From the NCBI GenBank assembly GCA_021166845.1, contig JAJPEP010000097.1:30995-94994 (forward strand): a stretch of DNA of 64,000 bases, read 5' to 3'. The stretch's first letter is position 1, and each line of letters begins with the position of its first letter. A program made the position numbers and the translations under genes. The notes under the pieces were generated by a model. It made no database searches, was not told the DNA's origin, and saw only the letters and a list, made by a program, of their open reading frames with translations. This DNA is from Thiobacillus sp. GTDB lineage: Bacteria; Pseudomonadota; Gammaproteobacteria; Burkholderiales; Thiobacillaceae. This document shows, one piece after another, positions 25,893 through 36,525 of this stretch.

Positions 25893-26366
25893 ATGGCCGC
25901 CCACATCGCAGAAGTACTCTGGTCTCGTGCTGAGCAGAAATTCATCGACGGCCTCTACAGCAGAAAACATATTCTTCGTTTCGATGGTGGGATTGAAGTA
26001 CCTGGCTCCGCATCGCCTCATCTTGTCACTTTGCCCTACTCTGCGGCCGATGCCATTGATCCTGAGGAAGCCTTTGTTTCGTCGCTCTCAAGTTGCCACA
26101 TGCTTTGGTTTCTATCCATCGCTGCAAAGCAAGGATTCGTTATCGACCATTACCACGACATCGCCGAAGGGATAATGGAAAAGAACTCAAACGGAAAACT
26201 TATGGTGTCAGTCGTTACACTGCATCCCGCCGTGAAGTTCTCAGGCGAAAAGCAACCAACCTCTGTCGAACTTGAGCAACTTCATCATCAGGCGCATGAC
26301 GAATGCTTCATTGCAAATTCTGTAAAAACCGAGGTTCGCTGTGAGCCAAGACAAAGTGCGCTCTGA
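25893..26366 (+). CDS. OsmC-family peroxiredoxin-like protein
   Basis: 157 aa. The two conserved cysteines of the family are visible in SSLSSCHMLWFLSIAA (about residue 69) and HDECFIANSV (about residue 132). OsmC/Ohr proteins reduce organic hydroperoxides through this Cys pair; the general form AQVxW...F.DG..SR.H...FDGG is recognisable at the start (VLWSRAEQKFIDGLYSRKHILRFDGG). Base composition is lower in GC than the flanks, suggesting acquisition. An attC-like hairpin follows the stop. Confidence 0.85.
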   Translation: MAAHIAEVLWSRAEQKFIDGLYSRKHILRFDGGIEVPGSASPHLVTLPYSAADAIDPEEAFVSSLSSCHMLWFLSIAAKQGFVIDHYHDIAEGIMEKNSNGKLMVSVVTLHPAVKFSGEKQPTSVELEQLHHQAHDECFIANSVKTEVRCEPRQSAL

Positions 26367-26378
26367 CTCGGCAGTCGA

Positions 26379-26426
26379 GCGGATCTGCGCGAAAAACCGC
26401 GCAAGCCGCTCGCTTCTATGTTAGCC
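26379..26426 (+). other. attC-like folded site ending GTTAGCC
   Basis: Stem GAGCGG...CCGCTC encloses an inner stem TGCGCG/CGCGCA with unequal internal loops, followed by GTTAGCC at 26420-26426. Integron attC sites have this layout: imperfect stem with extra-helical bases and a 3' core close to GTTRRRY. The 5' core is poor (CTCTGAC against an ideal GGCTAAC), so the call is tentative. Confidence 0.35.
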
Positions 26427-26432
26427 AGCATC

Positions 26433-27026
26433 ATGAATATCCTCGTAGTTATCGCTCACCCGAATACCGACAGCTTGTGTCATGCGATGGCTCAGTCTGC
26501 CATCTCCGCTTTGACCGCGAGAGGTCATGAGGTGGTGATTGAAAACCTCTACCTTTCCGGTTTTTCGCCCGCTCTCACGCTCGATGAACGCAGAAGCTAC
26601 TACAGCCCGTCGTTTGAGTCAGTCGCCGTTAGAGATCAAATCGACCGCCTGGTCTCCGCTGAAGCCATGGTGCTTGTTTTTCCCACTTGGTGGTTTAGCT
26701 TTCCGGCCACATTGAAAGGGTGGTTTGACCGTGTCTGGGCTCCTGGAATCGCCTACGATCACGCCACCGATTTCGGCCCAATTAAGCCAAGACTCGAAAA
26801 TCTCAGAAAAACATTGGCGGTTACTTCTCTTGGTTCGCCATGGTGGGTTGATCGCTTGGTGCTGCGGCAACCAGTGAAGCGGGTACTGAAGACTGCCTTA
26901 TTGGGTACCTGTGCGCCAAACTGTCGGTTTGAGATGCTGTCGCTTTACAAAGCGGAATCTCTTACGCAACCTCAAGTTCAATTATTCTGTTCGCGTATAG
27001 AGCGCGTCCTTTCGAAATGGCTATGA
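26433..27026 (+). CDS. NAD(P)H quinone oxidoreductase, KefF/NQO1 type (flavodoxin-like)
   Basis: 197 aa from ATG 26433 (MNILVVIAHPNTDS); an in-frame ATG at 26418 would overlap the GTTAGCC site. The flavodoxin_2 fold is clear: phosphate-loop HPNTDSLCHAM, then FPTWWFSFPATLKGWFDRVWAPG around residue 90 binding FMN/FAD, and VTSLGSPWWV. It would reduce quinones or electrophiles by two electrons. It starts only 7 nt after GTTAGCC, has no obvious ribosome site, and is low in GC, all features of an integron cassette gene. Confidence 0.85.
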   Translation: MNILVVIAHPNTDSLCHAMAQSAISALTARGHEVVIENLYLSGFSPALTLDERRSYYSPSFESVAVRDQIDRLVSAEAMVLVFPTWWFSFPATLKGWFDRVWAPGIAYDHATDFGPIKPRLENLRKTLAVTSLGSPWWVDRLVLRQPVKRVLKTALLGTCAPNCRFEMLSLYKAESLTQPQVQLFCSRIERVLSKWL

Positions 27027-27029
27027 CTG

Positions 27030-27110
27030 TCAACCGGACCGCCCGCAAGCTGCGCTTGCGGGTTCCCTCCGCGCTTCGCGGCAAACACCTGTCATATGGA
27101 GCGGTTAGCC
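27030..27110 (+). other. Hairpin pair and GTTAGCC after the oxidoreductase gene, attC-like
   Basis: CCCGCAAG-CTGCG-CTTGCGGG (27042-27062) and CCGCG-CTT-CGCGG (27069-27081) are two consecutive perfect hairpins. They are flanked by AACCG near 27034 and its complement CGGTT at 27102-27106 within GCGGTTAGCC. GTTAGCC at 27104-27110 repeats the 7-mer at 26420-26426. The structure may be an attC-type site or a plain terminator. Confidence 0.35.
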
Positions 27111-27190
27111 TGACCGGCAGAACGGCCGATAAAGAGCCGATCGCCGATACCCGCGTGAACGTCCGCGGCCCAGCAGATCCTCCCCCTCCC

Positions 27191-28045
27191 TTATTTCCCT
27201 TTCGGCAGCGCCTGTTCCAGCAGCGCACGCACGTACTTCACCGGAATGGCGTAGCTGATCCCGCTCGGCGCAGTGAGCGCGGCCTCCTTGGCGCCTTTCA
27301 CATACACTGAATTGAGCACGCCCAGCACTTCGCCGGTGTCGGGATGCCATACGGGGCTGCCGCTGTTGCCGGGGTAGGCGATGGCGTCGAGTTCGAACAC
27401 CTCATACGCATCTTTTGCCTGTTTCAGGGTGCGCACGGTCAGCTGCGCGGCGCTGGAGAGCGGGGTGAAAATGGGAATGATGGCGGCCAGTCCGGCGCGG
27501 TGGGTGGACGGGTTGAGCCCGAGCACCGAGCCGATGGGATAGCCGGTGAAATACAGCTGCCAGCCTTCGCGCGCGCGGCTCGAGTCGCCCAGCGTCAGCG
27601 CGGGAAGCGGGTCGCCCTCGATTTTCAGCAGCGCCAGGTCGCGCGCTTTATCGGTGGCGACCAGCTTGGCGCGTCGCACGGTCATCTGGCGGTCGCGCCC
27701 GACGAAGACGGCATGGGTTTCCTTTTTTTCGCTGTCCAGCAGTTTGGCAAAGATGTGCGCGCACGACACGACGTAGGTGCCGTCCAGCACGGCGAAGCCG
27801 GTGCCTTGCAGGTTGGCGCGCGGGCGGCCGCTGGGATTGAAGACGCCGACGCCGACCACGCCCGGCTTCACCGATTGCAGCGTGTCGGCGATGTCGGCGT
27901 GGGCAGGCAGGGCTGCCACGAGGAGAATCAGCGTCCAGCGGGTACGCCGCTTGCTGAACCATGGCACGGCCAGCCGCAGGACACGATCGGGAAGCGTCAC
28001 GCAAATTCGATACAATCCGGGCCGGAGCAAAGACTTTCTATTCAT
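27191..28045 (-). CDS. Trypsin-like serine protease (Do-like, no PDZ)
   Basis: 284 aa. Catalytic triad visible: His in VVSCAHIF, Asp in KARDLALLKIEG, Ser in AYPGNSGSPVW. A signal peptide ends ALPAHADI. Only 14 nt separate the ATG at 28045 from the divergent dehydrogenase start, leaving no room for two promoters. A GTG at 27965-27967, which gives a compact signal peptide beginning VPWFSKRRTRW, may be the true start. No PDZ domain follows, so it is shorter than DegP. A periplasmic protease is likely. Confidence 0.8.
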   Translation of the reverse strand: MNRKSLLRPGLYRICVTLPDRVLRLAVPWFSKRRTRWTLILLVAALPAHADIADTLQSVKPGVVGVGVFNPSGRPRANLQGTGFAVLDGTYVVSCAHIFAKLLDSEKKETHAVFVGRDRQMTVRRAKLVATDKARDLALLKIEGDPLPALTLGDSSRAREGWQLYFTGYPIGSVLGLNPSTHRAGLAAIIPIFTPLSSAAQLTVRTLKQAKDAYEVFELDAIAYPGNSGSPVWHPDTGEVLGVLNSVYVKGAKEAALTAPSGISYAIPVKYVRALLEQALPKGK

Positions 28046-28059
28046 AGGGGAATCCAGGT

Positions 28060-29339
<1,280 letters not shown>

Positions 29340-29340
<1 letters not shown>

Positions 29341-30380
29341 TGACCGCGTTCGACGCGCTGAAAAAGAAGCTTCAGGCGGACCCAAAAACCTGGCTCGTCA
29401 CCGGCGCCGCCGGCTTCATTGGCTGCAATCTGGTCGAAGCCCTGCTGCTGCTCGACCAGCGCGTCGTCGGTCTCGACAACTTCGCCACCGGCCACGAGAA
29501 GAACCTGGCCCAGGTGCAGGCCAGCGTCGGCCCCGAATGCTGGGAGCATTTCAGCTTCAAGCGCGGCGACATCCGCGATCTCATCACCTGCCACACCGTG
29601 TGCAAGGACGTCGATTACGTGCTGCACCAGGCCGCGCTCGGTTCGGTGCCGCGCTCGCTGGAAGATCCGCTGGCGACCCACGCCGCCAACAACACCGGCT
29701 TCCTCAACATGCTGGTGGCGGCGCGCGACGCCAGGGTGAAGCGCTTCGTCTACGCGGCGTCCTCCTCCACCTACGGCGACCATCCCGGCCTGCCCAAGGT
29801 CGAGGACGTCATCGGCAAGCCGCTGTCGCCCTACGCCGTGACCAAGCTGGTGAACGAGCTGTATGCCGACGTGTTCGGCCGCTGCTACGGCATGGAGTCG
29901 ATCGGCCTCAGGTACTTCAACATCTTCGGCCGCCGCCAGGACCCCAACGGCGCCTACGCCGCGGTGGTGCCGAAGTGGGTCGCCAGCATGATCCACAACG
30001 AGCCGGTCTACATCAACGGCGACGGCGAAACCAGCCGCGATTTCTGCTACATCGACAACGTCATCCAGGCCAACCTGCTCGCCGCCACCAGCCCGCACGC
30101 GGACGCCGCCAACCAGGTCTACAACGTCGCCGTCGGCGAGCGCACCACGCTCAACCAGCTGTTCGAGGCCATCCGCTCCCTGCTGGCGCCGAAATATCCC
30201 CATCTGGCCGGTTTCAAGCCGGTCTACCGCGACTTCCGCGCCGGCGACGTGCGCCATTCGCTGGCCGACATTTCCAAGGCCCGCACGCGGCTGGGGTACG
30301 AACCCACCCAGCGCATCGGCGAAGGCCTGGCCGAGGCGATGGACTGGTACGTGCGGGATCTGGACGAGCAGCCTGCCTGA
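29340..30380 (+). CDS. tviC: UDP-N-acetylglucosamine 4-epimerase (TviC/WbpP type)
   Basis: 346 aa. The ATG shares its A with the stop of the dehydrogenase gene. SDR-type fold: [18 protein letters not shown], then [11 protein letters not shown], the catalytic Ser-Tyr-Lys as [11 protein letters not shown] and [12 protein letters not shown], and [15 protein letters not shown]. The N-terminal extension ([18 protein letters not shown]) is characteristic of WbpP. It interconverts UDP-GlcNAc(A) and UDP-GalNAc(A), acting with the preceding enzyme in capsule or O-antigen precursor synthesis. Confidence 0.9.
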
Positions 30381-30422
30381 CTTGAAGAATCGAAGCGATT
30401 GCCGAACGGACGAGGGCAGATT

Positions 30423-32045
30423 TTGAACGAACACACACCACTCGAGCCAACCGTCGAGACCAATCGGAGCGCGCTGGATGTCCTGCTGCGGCGCATGCGG
30501 ACCGAGAGCGATTTTCCCGCCCTGTCCGAGGCCATCGGCGACATCAACCGCATCGCCTCCTCCGACCGCGAGGGGGTCAACGAGCTCTCCAACAACATCC
30601 TCAAGGACTTCGCGCTGACCAACAAGCTGCTGAAGCTGGCCAACGTCGCGTTCTACAACCAGGTCGGCGGCGGCTCGATCAGCACCATTTCGCGCGCGGT
30701 GGTGATTCTCGGCTTCGATGCGGTGCGGTCGATTGCCCTGAGCCTGATCCTGTTCGAAAACCTGGAAAACAAGGCGCACGCGCGCCACTTGAAGGAAGAA
30801 TTCGTCAAGGTGCTGTACGCCGGGATGCTGGCGCGCGAGATGGCGGGCAAGACGCAGTTGAGGGATGTGGAGGAGGCGTTCATCGGCGCCATGCTGCACA
30901 ACCTGGGGCGCATGCTGACCATGTTTTATTTCCCCGCCGATACCGAAGCGATCGGGCAGCTTATCGAAACCGAAGGGCTGAACGATGCCAGGGCGTCGGC
31001 CCGGATACTGGGGCTTTCGTACGAGAACCTGGGGATGGGCATCGCCCGGAATTGGGGATTCCCGGACCAGCTGGTGCTGAGCATGAAGCAACTGCCGGCC
31101 GGAAAAATCAAAAAATGCGCGAGCAATGCTGAACGACTGTGCGCGCTGGCGGGGTTTTCCAACGAATTATGCGACATCGTTCTCGGCACGCCGGATGCGG
31201 ATCGTGGCAAGGCGCTGGCCGCGCTCACGGTGCGTTACGGCGACAGCGTGCCGGTGACGGTGGAGCAGATCGCCGGCCTGTTGGAAAGATCGATGCGGGA
31301 AATCGCCCCGTTCGCCATGGCGGTGAATGTGAACCTGAAGCAAAGCGCCTTTGCGCAACTGGCGTCGAAATGGGCGGGCATGGCCGCGGCGCCGGGCACG
31401 GCGCCTGCGGCGGACGCATGGGCGGAAACGGATTCCGATGCCCCGGCCATACTGGAAGCGGCCGCGCTGCATGAGCACGCGGCCATCTTCGACGCGGAGC
31501 CCGGCGGCCCCTCGCAACGCACGACCGAGGCGGTCCAGTCCGTCCTCACTGCCGGACTGCAGGACGTCAGCAACTCGCTGATCGACGACAACATGTCCGT
31601 CAACGATATCCTGCGCATGATCCTCGAAGCCATGTACACCGGCATGGGTTTCGCGCACGTGGTGCTATGCATCAAGGACGGCCGCCACAACACGATGTGC
31701 GGCAAATTCGGCTTCGGCGACGGCGTGCAGGGCCTGATCAGGGCCTTTGATTTCTCGCTGGCGGCGCAGCCGGATGTGTTCCTGGTCGCGCTGCAGAACA
31801 ACGCCGACATCCTCATCACCGACATCGACGATCCGAAAATCGCGACGCGAATTCCGGCATGGTACCGGCAGCATGTTCCGGCGCGCACCTTCGTGCTGTT
31901 CCCGATCATCGTCAAAGGCAAGCCGATCGGCCTGATCTACGCCGACCGCCCGCAGCCCGGCGACATCGCGATTCCCGAGAAAGAGCTTTCCCTGCTCAAG
32001 TCGCTGCGCAACCAGGCCGTGCTGGCAATCAGGCAATCTCTGTGA
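30423..32045 (+). CDS. HDOD-GAF signalling protein
   Basis: 540 aa from a TTG with GAGGG 6 nt upstream; a TTG at 30399 is possible but has a weaker site. An HDOD domain fills about residues 20-270 (LLKLANVAFYNQVGGGSISTISRAVVILG), with AMLHNLGRML where HD phosphohydrolases have HD-type motifs, so it is probably non-catalytic. After an Ala/Asp linker, a GAF domain (about 370-540) ends FPIIVKGKPIGLIYADRP. Such proteins act in stress, motility or cyclic-nucleotide signalling. It stands 43 nt after the epimerase gene; a functional link is not evident. Confidence 0.85.
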   Translation: MNEHTPLEPTVETNRSALDVLLRRMRTESDFPALSEAIGDINRIASSDREGVNELSNNILKDFALTNKLLKLANVAFYNQVGGGSISTISRAVVILGFDAVRSIALSLILFENLENKAHARHLKEEFVKVLYAGMLAREMAGKTQLRDVEEAFIGAMLHNLGRMLTMFYFPADTEAIGQLIETEGLNDARASARILGLSYENLGMGIARNWGFPDQLVLSMKQLPAGKIKKCASNAERLCALAGFSNELCDIVLGTPDADRGKALAALTVRYGDSVPVTVEQIAGLLERSMREIAPFAMAVNVNLKQSAFAQLASKWAGMAAAPGTAPAADAWAETDSDAPAILEAAALHEHAAIFDAEPGGPSQRTTEAVQSVLTAGLQDVSNSLIDDNMSVNDILRMILEAMYTGMGFAHVVLCIKDGRHNTMCGKFGFGDGVQGLIRAFDFSLAAQPDVFLVALQNNADILITDIDDPKIATRIPAWYRQHVPARTFVLFPIIVKGKPIGLIYADRPQPGDIAIPEKELSLLKSLRNQAVLAIRQSL

Positions 32046-32099
32046 TCATCGGGCGCCGCTACGCGAAACCCGCGCAGCGGAATTCGGCATAATGACGCG

Positions 32100-33596
32100 A
32101 TGATGCCTTTCCGAATCACCCGCCATCTTCTCGCCGGCCTGTTGCTTGCGTGCCTTGTCGCGTCCGCCCATGCCGTCGGGCTTCCCGCGGCCTTCACCGA
32201 TGCGCTGAAGCAGGCCGGCATCCCGCTCGATCATGTGGCGGTGGTGATGCAGCCGCTGGACGCGGCGGCGCCCGTGCTCAGCCACAATGCCGAAGCGGCG
32301 CTAAATCCGGCCTCGGTGATGAAGCTGGCGACCAGCTTCGCGGCGCTGAACCAGCTCGGCCCCGGCTACGCGTGGTCGACCGATGTCTGGGCGGACGGCG
32401 TCATTGCGGACGGCGTGCTGAGCGGCGACCTCGTCATCAAGGGCCATGGCGATCCCACCCTGACGCTGGAGCGGATGTGGCTGTTGCAGCGCGAACTGCG
32501 CGCCCGCGGGGTGCGCCACATCCACGGCAATCTGGTGCTCGACCTCAGCCATTTCGAGCTGCCGGCGATCGACCCCGGCGCCTTCGACGGCGAGCCGCTG
32601 GCCCTGTACAACGCCGCGCCGGGGCCGCTGGTGGCCAACTTCAACGCGACGACGCTGCGCCTGAAGCCGGACGGAGAACAGGTGCTGATCGTGCCGGATA
32701 TCGCGCTGCCGGGGGTGACGCTGACCTCGCGCCTGGTGCCGACCGACGGCGCGGAATGCAACGGCTGGAAGGATGCGCTCGCGCCCGCCATCCCCGACCC
32801 CGAACGCCTTGAACTGGTGGTGAGCGGGCGCTATCCGCGCAGCTGCGGCGAGCAGGCCTGGGCGCTTAACCTGTTCGAGCCGGCCGCGACCTTCGATTTC
32901 ATTTTTCGCGGGCTGTGGGCGGAGTCGGGCGGCACGCTGACCGGCGCGACGCTGCCGGGGATGGCGCCCGGCACCGAGCCGTTGCTGAAATTCGCCTCGG
33001 AGCCGCTGGCCGATGCGCTCACCCGCCTCAACAAACATTCCAACAACCTGATGACGCGCAATCTGTTCCTGACGCTCGGCGCGGAAAAATACGGCGCGCC
33101 GGCGACGCTGGAAAAAGGCGCACAGGCGGTGCGCGAGATACTGGCGCAGCGCGGCGTGCCGACCCGCAAGCTGGTGCTGGAAAACGGCTCCGGGCTGTCG
33201 CGCATCGAGCGCATCAGCGCGGACGCGCTGAACCAGTTGCTGCGGGCCGCCTACAACAGCCCGCTGCACGCCGAGTTCCAGTCGGCACTGCCGATCGTCG
33301 CCAGCGACGGCACCCTGAAGCTGCGTTTCAACGGCAGCGCATTCAGCGGCAGCGCGCACCTCAAAACCGGCTCCCTGCGCGGCGTCAGCGCGCTGGCCGG
33401 CTATGTGTACACCTTGAACGGCCAGCGCGTCAGCTTCGTCATGCTGGTCAACCACGCCAACGCGCGCCGCAGCGAGGCGGCGCAGCACGCCCTGCTGGAG
33501 TGGGTGCATACGACTCCACATGGGCTTCAGCCCGTAGTGGACCGGAGCGCCCCGCAAGGGGAGAAAAACCGGATGGCCGAAGAAGGTGCGCGATGA
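32100..33596 (+). CDS. dacB: D-alanyl-D-alanine carboxypeptidase, PBP4
   Basis: 498 aa. The signal peptide ends SAHAVGL. PBP motifs: S72-V-M-K75 (SVMK), S314-N-N316 (SNN) and K422-T-G424 (KTG), with the large class C insertion between the first two. It trims or cleaves peptidoglycan peptides in the periplasm. The last ~28 residues, after the family's usual end near LLEWVH, are encoded by hairpin-rich DNA (33514-33561, see repeats in findings), so the C-terminus is probably an acquired extension. Stop overlaps the next small gene (ATGA). Confidence 0.9.
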   Translation: MMPFRITRHLLAGLLLACLVASAHAVGLPAAFTDALKQAGIPLDHVAVVMQPLDAAAPVLSHNAEAALNPASVMKLATSFAALNQLGPGYAWSTDVWADGVIADGVLSGDLVIKGHGDPTLTLERMWLLQRELRARGVRHIHGNLVLDLSHFELPAIDPGAFDGEPLALYNAAPGPLVANFNATTLRLKPDGEQVLIVPDIALPGVTLTSRLVPTDGAECNGWKDALAPAIPDPERLELVVSGRYPRSCGEQAWALNLFEPAATFDFIFRGLWAESGGTLTGATLPGMAPGTEPLLKFASEPLADALTRLNKHSNNLMTRNLFLTLGAEKYGAPATLEKGAQAVREILAQRGVPTRKLVLENGSGLSRIERISADALNQLLRAAYNSPLHAEFQSALPIVASDGTLKLRFNGSAFSGSAHLKTGSLRGVSALAGYVYTLNGQRVSFVMLVNHANARRSEAAQHALLEWVHTTPHGLQPVVDRSAPQGEKNRMAEEGAR

Positions 33597-33808
33597 ACCC
33601 CGGCTGCCGCGTAATGGGCCTGTTCCTGGTGCTGCTGGCGCTGTTTCAGGCGCTGCCGGTGGCGGTCGACGCCTGGCAGGCGCGGCAATGGCCGGACACG
33701 CTGTCGGAATGGATGCGGCTGGCGCTGCTGCCGGGCGCGCTGTGGCTCTATCTGCGCTACTTCAGCATCCTCGGCTGCCGCCGCTGCGGCAGCGACGACG
33801 GACGCTGA
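33593..33808 (+). CDS. Small two-helix membrane protein
   Basis: 71 aa, overlapping the dacB stop by 4 nt. Two hydrophobic segments (about residues 6-26 and 42-58) and a C-terminal ILGCRRCGSDDGR with a CxxC that may bind metal or form a disulfide. I recognise no family. Translational coupling suggests co-expression with DacB, though the hairpin insertion before it may have created the arrangement. Confidence 0.55.
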   Translation: MNPGCRVMGLFLVLLALFQALPVAVDAWQARQWPDTLSEWMRLALLPGALWLYLRYFSILGCRRCGSDDGR

Positions 33809-33838
33809 CGCGCACCCGTCGCGCGGCGCCCGGCGGAC

Positions 33839-34375
33839 TCAGAAGGCCGGCGCGTCGAGCTGCAGTTCGCCGTCCTTCACCGGGATGCGCGGGCCGGGCT
33901 GGTGGTCCATGCGCACCTGGCCTTCCTTCTCGCCCAGGCGATAGCGCACGTCGTAGCCGATGGTCCGGGTGTGCGACTCGTAGACGGTCTTGCAGCGCGT
34001 TTCGGTGCGCGTGACGACGTCCTTTTCCTGCATGCTCTTCTGCACCTGGTGGCCGGCGTAGCCACCGGCCGCTGCGCCAGCGACGGTCGCCAGGTCGCGC
34101 CCGCTGCCGCCGCCGATCTGGTGCCCCAGCACCCCGCCCGCCACGGCGCCGATCGCGGTGCCGGCAATGCGGTGGGGATCCTTGACCGGCGCCTGCTCGG
34201 TGACGGCGACGTCGCTGCAGACTTCCTTCGGCGTTTTGGTGGTCTCGGTCAGCGGCTTGACCGCCAGCACCTCGGCGAATTCCGGTTCCTTCAGGGCGCG
34301 GTATCCCGCGACGCCGCCGATCGCGGTGACGGCGACGGCGCCCGCGATGACGCCCGTCAGCATGGACTTGTTCAT
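33839..34375 (-). CDS. Glycine-zipper 2TM outer-membrane-type protein
   Basis: 178 aa from ATG 34373-34375. A membrane or signal anchor lies at residues ~5-28. The glycine-zipper region (AGTAIGAVAGGVLGHQIGGG and GAAAGGYAGHQVQ, about residues 88-128) resembles SlyB/OsmB-type 2TM proteins. It is followed by a soluble tail with one Cys. Probably an envelope-integrity protein. Convergent with the small gene upstream on the plus strand; preceded by a 82-nt gap from pyrR. Confidence 0.8.
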   Translation of the reverse strand: MNKSMLTGVIAGAVAVTAIGGVAGYRALKEPEFAEVLAVKPLTETTKTPKEVCSDVAVTEQAPVKDPHRIAGTAIGAVAGGVLGHQIGGGSGRDLATVAGAAAGGYAGHQVQKSMQEKDVVTRTETRCKTVYESHTRTIGYDVRYRLGEKEGQVRMDHQPGPRIPVKDGELQLDAPAF

Positions 34376-34457
34376 GCGCGTTCTCCAGGTTGAGGTTGAG
34401 AATGACGACATTGAATGATAGCTCAAGGCAGGGGGCGCGCCCGGCCGTGAGCGGGGC

Positions 34458-35018
34458 TTACGCGGGCTGCAGCAGGTCGATCCTGAAGCTGCCTTCGTAA
34501 GGCGGCACGTTGCACTCGATGACGTCCGACGGGGCGACGTCGAGCCGAACGCCGACGATGTCGGTGCGCACCGGCAATTTCGCCGCGCCGCGGTCCACCA
34601 GCACCACGGTGCGGATTTCGTCCGGCTGCTTGCCGGCGAGATATTCCACGGCGCGCAGCATGGAATGTCCTCGATACATCACGTCGTCCACCACCAGCAC
34701 CGTATGGCCGGCGAGGTCGAGGGTGGCGAGAGTCGGATTCTCGGTCAGTTGGGTTTCCGGATAGAGCAGCGTGAGGTCGTCGGCATAGCGCTTGATCTGC
34801 AGGTCCAGCCGGACGCAGTGCGCGAGGCCCCAGGTATCCTGCAGCCGCGCGTGCAGCCGGTCGGCCAGCGGCGCGCCGCGCCGCAGGATGCCGACGATCG
34901 CGACCTGCGTGCGCCCGGTCAGGAGGCCCGCCGCCTGACGGGCCATGTCGTCGACGATGGCGTCGAGCTGCCCGGTGTCGTAGAGGCAGGTGCGGCGGCC
35001 CTCGGGTTTGTCGGTCAT
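34458..35018 (-). CDS. pyrR: PyrR-like phosphoribosyltransferase
   Basis: 186 aa. PRPP-binding motif VLVVDDVMYRGHSM (about residues 105-118), with IVGILRRGAPLADRL near residue 42 and a C-terminal VAPSDVIECNVPPYEGS. This pattern fits PyrR (uracil phosphoribosyltransferase/pyr regulator) rather than hypoxanthine enzymes. Pyrimidine salvage or regulation is likely, consistent with pyrC nearby at 38964. It follows ubiD by 12 nt and is probably in the same transcript. Confidence 0.8.
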   Translation of the reverse strand: MTDKPEGRRTCLYDTGQLDAIVDDMARQAAGLLTGRTQVAIVGILRRGAPLADRLHARLQDTWGLAHCVRLDLQIKRYADDLTLLYPETQLTENPTLATLDLAGHTVLVVDDVMYRGHSMLRAVEYLAGKQPDEIRTVVLVDRGAAKLPVRTDIVGVRLDVAPSDVIECNVPPYEGSFRIDLLQPA

Positions 35019-35030
35019 GCTTGTGATTTC

Positions 35031-36494
35031 CTACAAACCCAGGTCGTCCCACAGGGAATCGACCCGCGCCTTCACCGCCGCGTCCATCACGATCGGCGTG
35101 CCCCATTCGCGGCTGGTCTCGCCCGGCCACTTGTTGGTGGCGTCGATGCCCATCTTGCTGCCCAGCCCCGACACCGGGCTGGCAAAGTCGAGATAGTCGA
35201 TCGGCGTGTTCTCCACCAACAGGGTGTCACGCGCCGGATCGACGCGGGTGGTGAGCGCCCACATGACTTCATTCCAGTCGCGCACGTCGACGTCGACGTC
35301 GGTGACGATGATGAACTTGGTATACATGAACTGGCGCAGGAAGCTCCACACGCCGAACATCACCCGCTTGGCGTGGCCGGGATAGGCCTTCTTCATGCTG
35401 ACCACCGCCATGCGGTAGGAGCAGCCCTCGGGCGGCAGGTAGAAGTCGGAAATCTCGGGGAACTGCTTCTGCAAGAGCGGCACGAACACCTCGTTCAGCG
35501 CCACGCCGAGGATCGCCGGTTCGTCCGGCGGCTTGCCGGTGTAGGTGCTGTGGTAGATCGGGTCGCGCCGCATCGTGATGCGCTCGACGGTGAATACCGG
35601 GAAAATTTCCTGCTCGTTGTAGTAGCCGGTGTGGTCGCCGTAGGGGCCCTCGAGCGCGGTTTCGCCCGGATGGATCACGCCTTCGAGAACGATCTCGGCG
35701 GAGGCCGGCACCTGCAACTCGCTGCCGAGGCATTTCACCACTTCGGTCTTGGCGCCGCGCAGCAAGCCGGCGAACTGGTATTCGGAAAGCGAATCCGGCA
35801 CCGGCGTGACCGCGCCGAGGATGGTCGCCGGGTCGGCGCCGAGCGCCACCGCGAGCGGAAACGGCTCGCCCGGATGCGCCAGCGTGTGCTCGCGAAAATC
35901 CAGCGCGCCGCCGCGGTGCGCCAGCCAGCGCATGATGAGCTTGTTCGGTGCGAGCACCTGCTGGCGGTAGATGCCGAGGTTCTGCCGCTTTTTGTGCGGA
36001 CCTTTCGTAACGGTCAGCCCCCAGGTGATGAGCGGCGCCACGTCGCCTGGCCAGCAGTGCTGGACCGGCAGGCGGTTCAAGTCGACGTCGGCGCCTTCCC
36101 ACACGATCTCCTGGCATGGCGCGCTCCGCACTTCCTTCGGCGCCATGTTCAGAACCTGCTTCAGCACGGGCCACTTGTCCCAGGCGTCGCGCAGGCCCTT
36201 CGGCGGCTCGGGCTCCTTCAGGTAGGCCAGCAGCTTGCCGACTTCGCGCAGCCGGCTCGGGTCGTCCTCGCCCATGCCCAGCGCCACCCGCTTGACCGTG
36301 CCGAACAGGTTCGCCAGCACCGGAATGGTGCTGCCCTTCGGATTCTCGAACAGCAGCGCCGGGCCGCCGGCGCGCAGCACGCGGTCGGCGATTTCGGTCA
36401 TTTCCAGTTTGGGGTCGACTTCGACGGCGATGCGTTTGAGCTCGCCCATTTTTTCAAGTTGCGCGATGAAATCGCGCAGGTCGCGGTAGATCAT
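35031..36494 (-). CDS. ubiD: 4-hydroxy-3-polyprenylbenzoate decarboxylase
   Basis: 487 aa, full length. UbiD landmarks: the N-terminal [21 protein letters not shown], the central [29 protein letters not shown], the E...E region [26 protein letters not shown] that binds prenylated FMN, and [20 protein letters not shown]. It decarboxylates the ubiquinone precursor at the inner membrane. Placed between dolP and pyrR in one minus-strand run. UbiX is not seen in the window. Confidence 0.95.
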   Translation of the reverse strand: MIYRDLRDFIAQLEKMGELKRIAVEVDPKLEMTEIADRVLRAGGPALLFENPKGSTIPVLANLFGTVKRVALGMGEDDPSRLREVGKLLAYLKEPEPPKGLRDAWDKWPVLKQVLNMAPKEVRSAPCQEIVWEGADVDLNRLPVQHCWPGDVAPLITWGLTVTKGPHKKRQNLGIYRQQVLAPNKLIMRWLAHRGGALDFREHTLAHPGEPFPLAVALGADPATILGAVTPVPDSLSEYQFAGLLRGAKTEVVKCLGSELQVPASAEIVLEGVIHPGETALEGPYGDHTGYYNEQEIFPVFTVERITMRRDPIYHSTYTGKPPDEPAILGVALNEVFVPLLQKQFPEISDFYLPPEGCSYRMAVVSMKKAYPGHAKRVMFGVWSFLRQFMYTKFIIVTDVDVDVRDWNEVMWALTTRVDPARDTLLVENTPIDYLDFASPVSGLGSKMGIDATNKWPGETSREWGTPIVMDAAVKARVDSLWDDLGL

Positions 36495-36525
36495 GGGCGG
36501 GGGCGCGCGCAGGCGGCTGGCGGCA

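Noticed and set aside
30361..30422. Possible CRISPR or tRNA signals
   Set aside because: A read through all intergenic regions found no spaced identical repeats and no tRNA cloverleaf; none is reported in the window.
32046..32099. CCGCT...AGCGG dyad after the HDOD gene as a terminator
   Set aside because: The stem is interrupted and no T-run follows; it was not strong enough to annotate.
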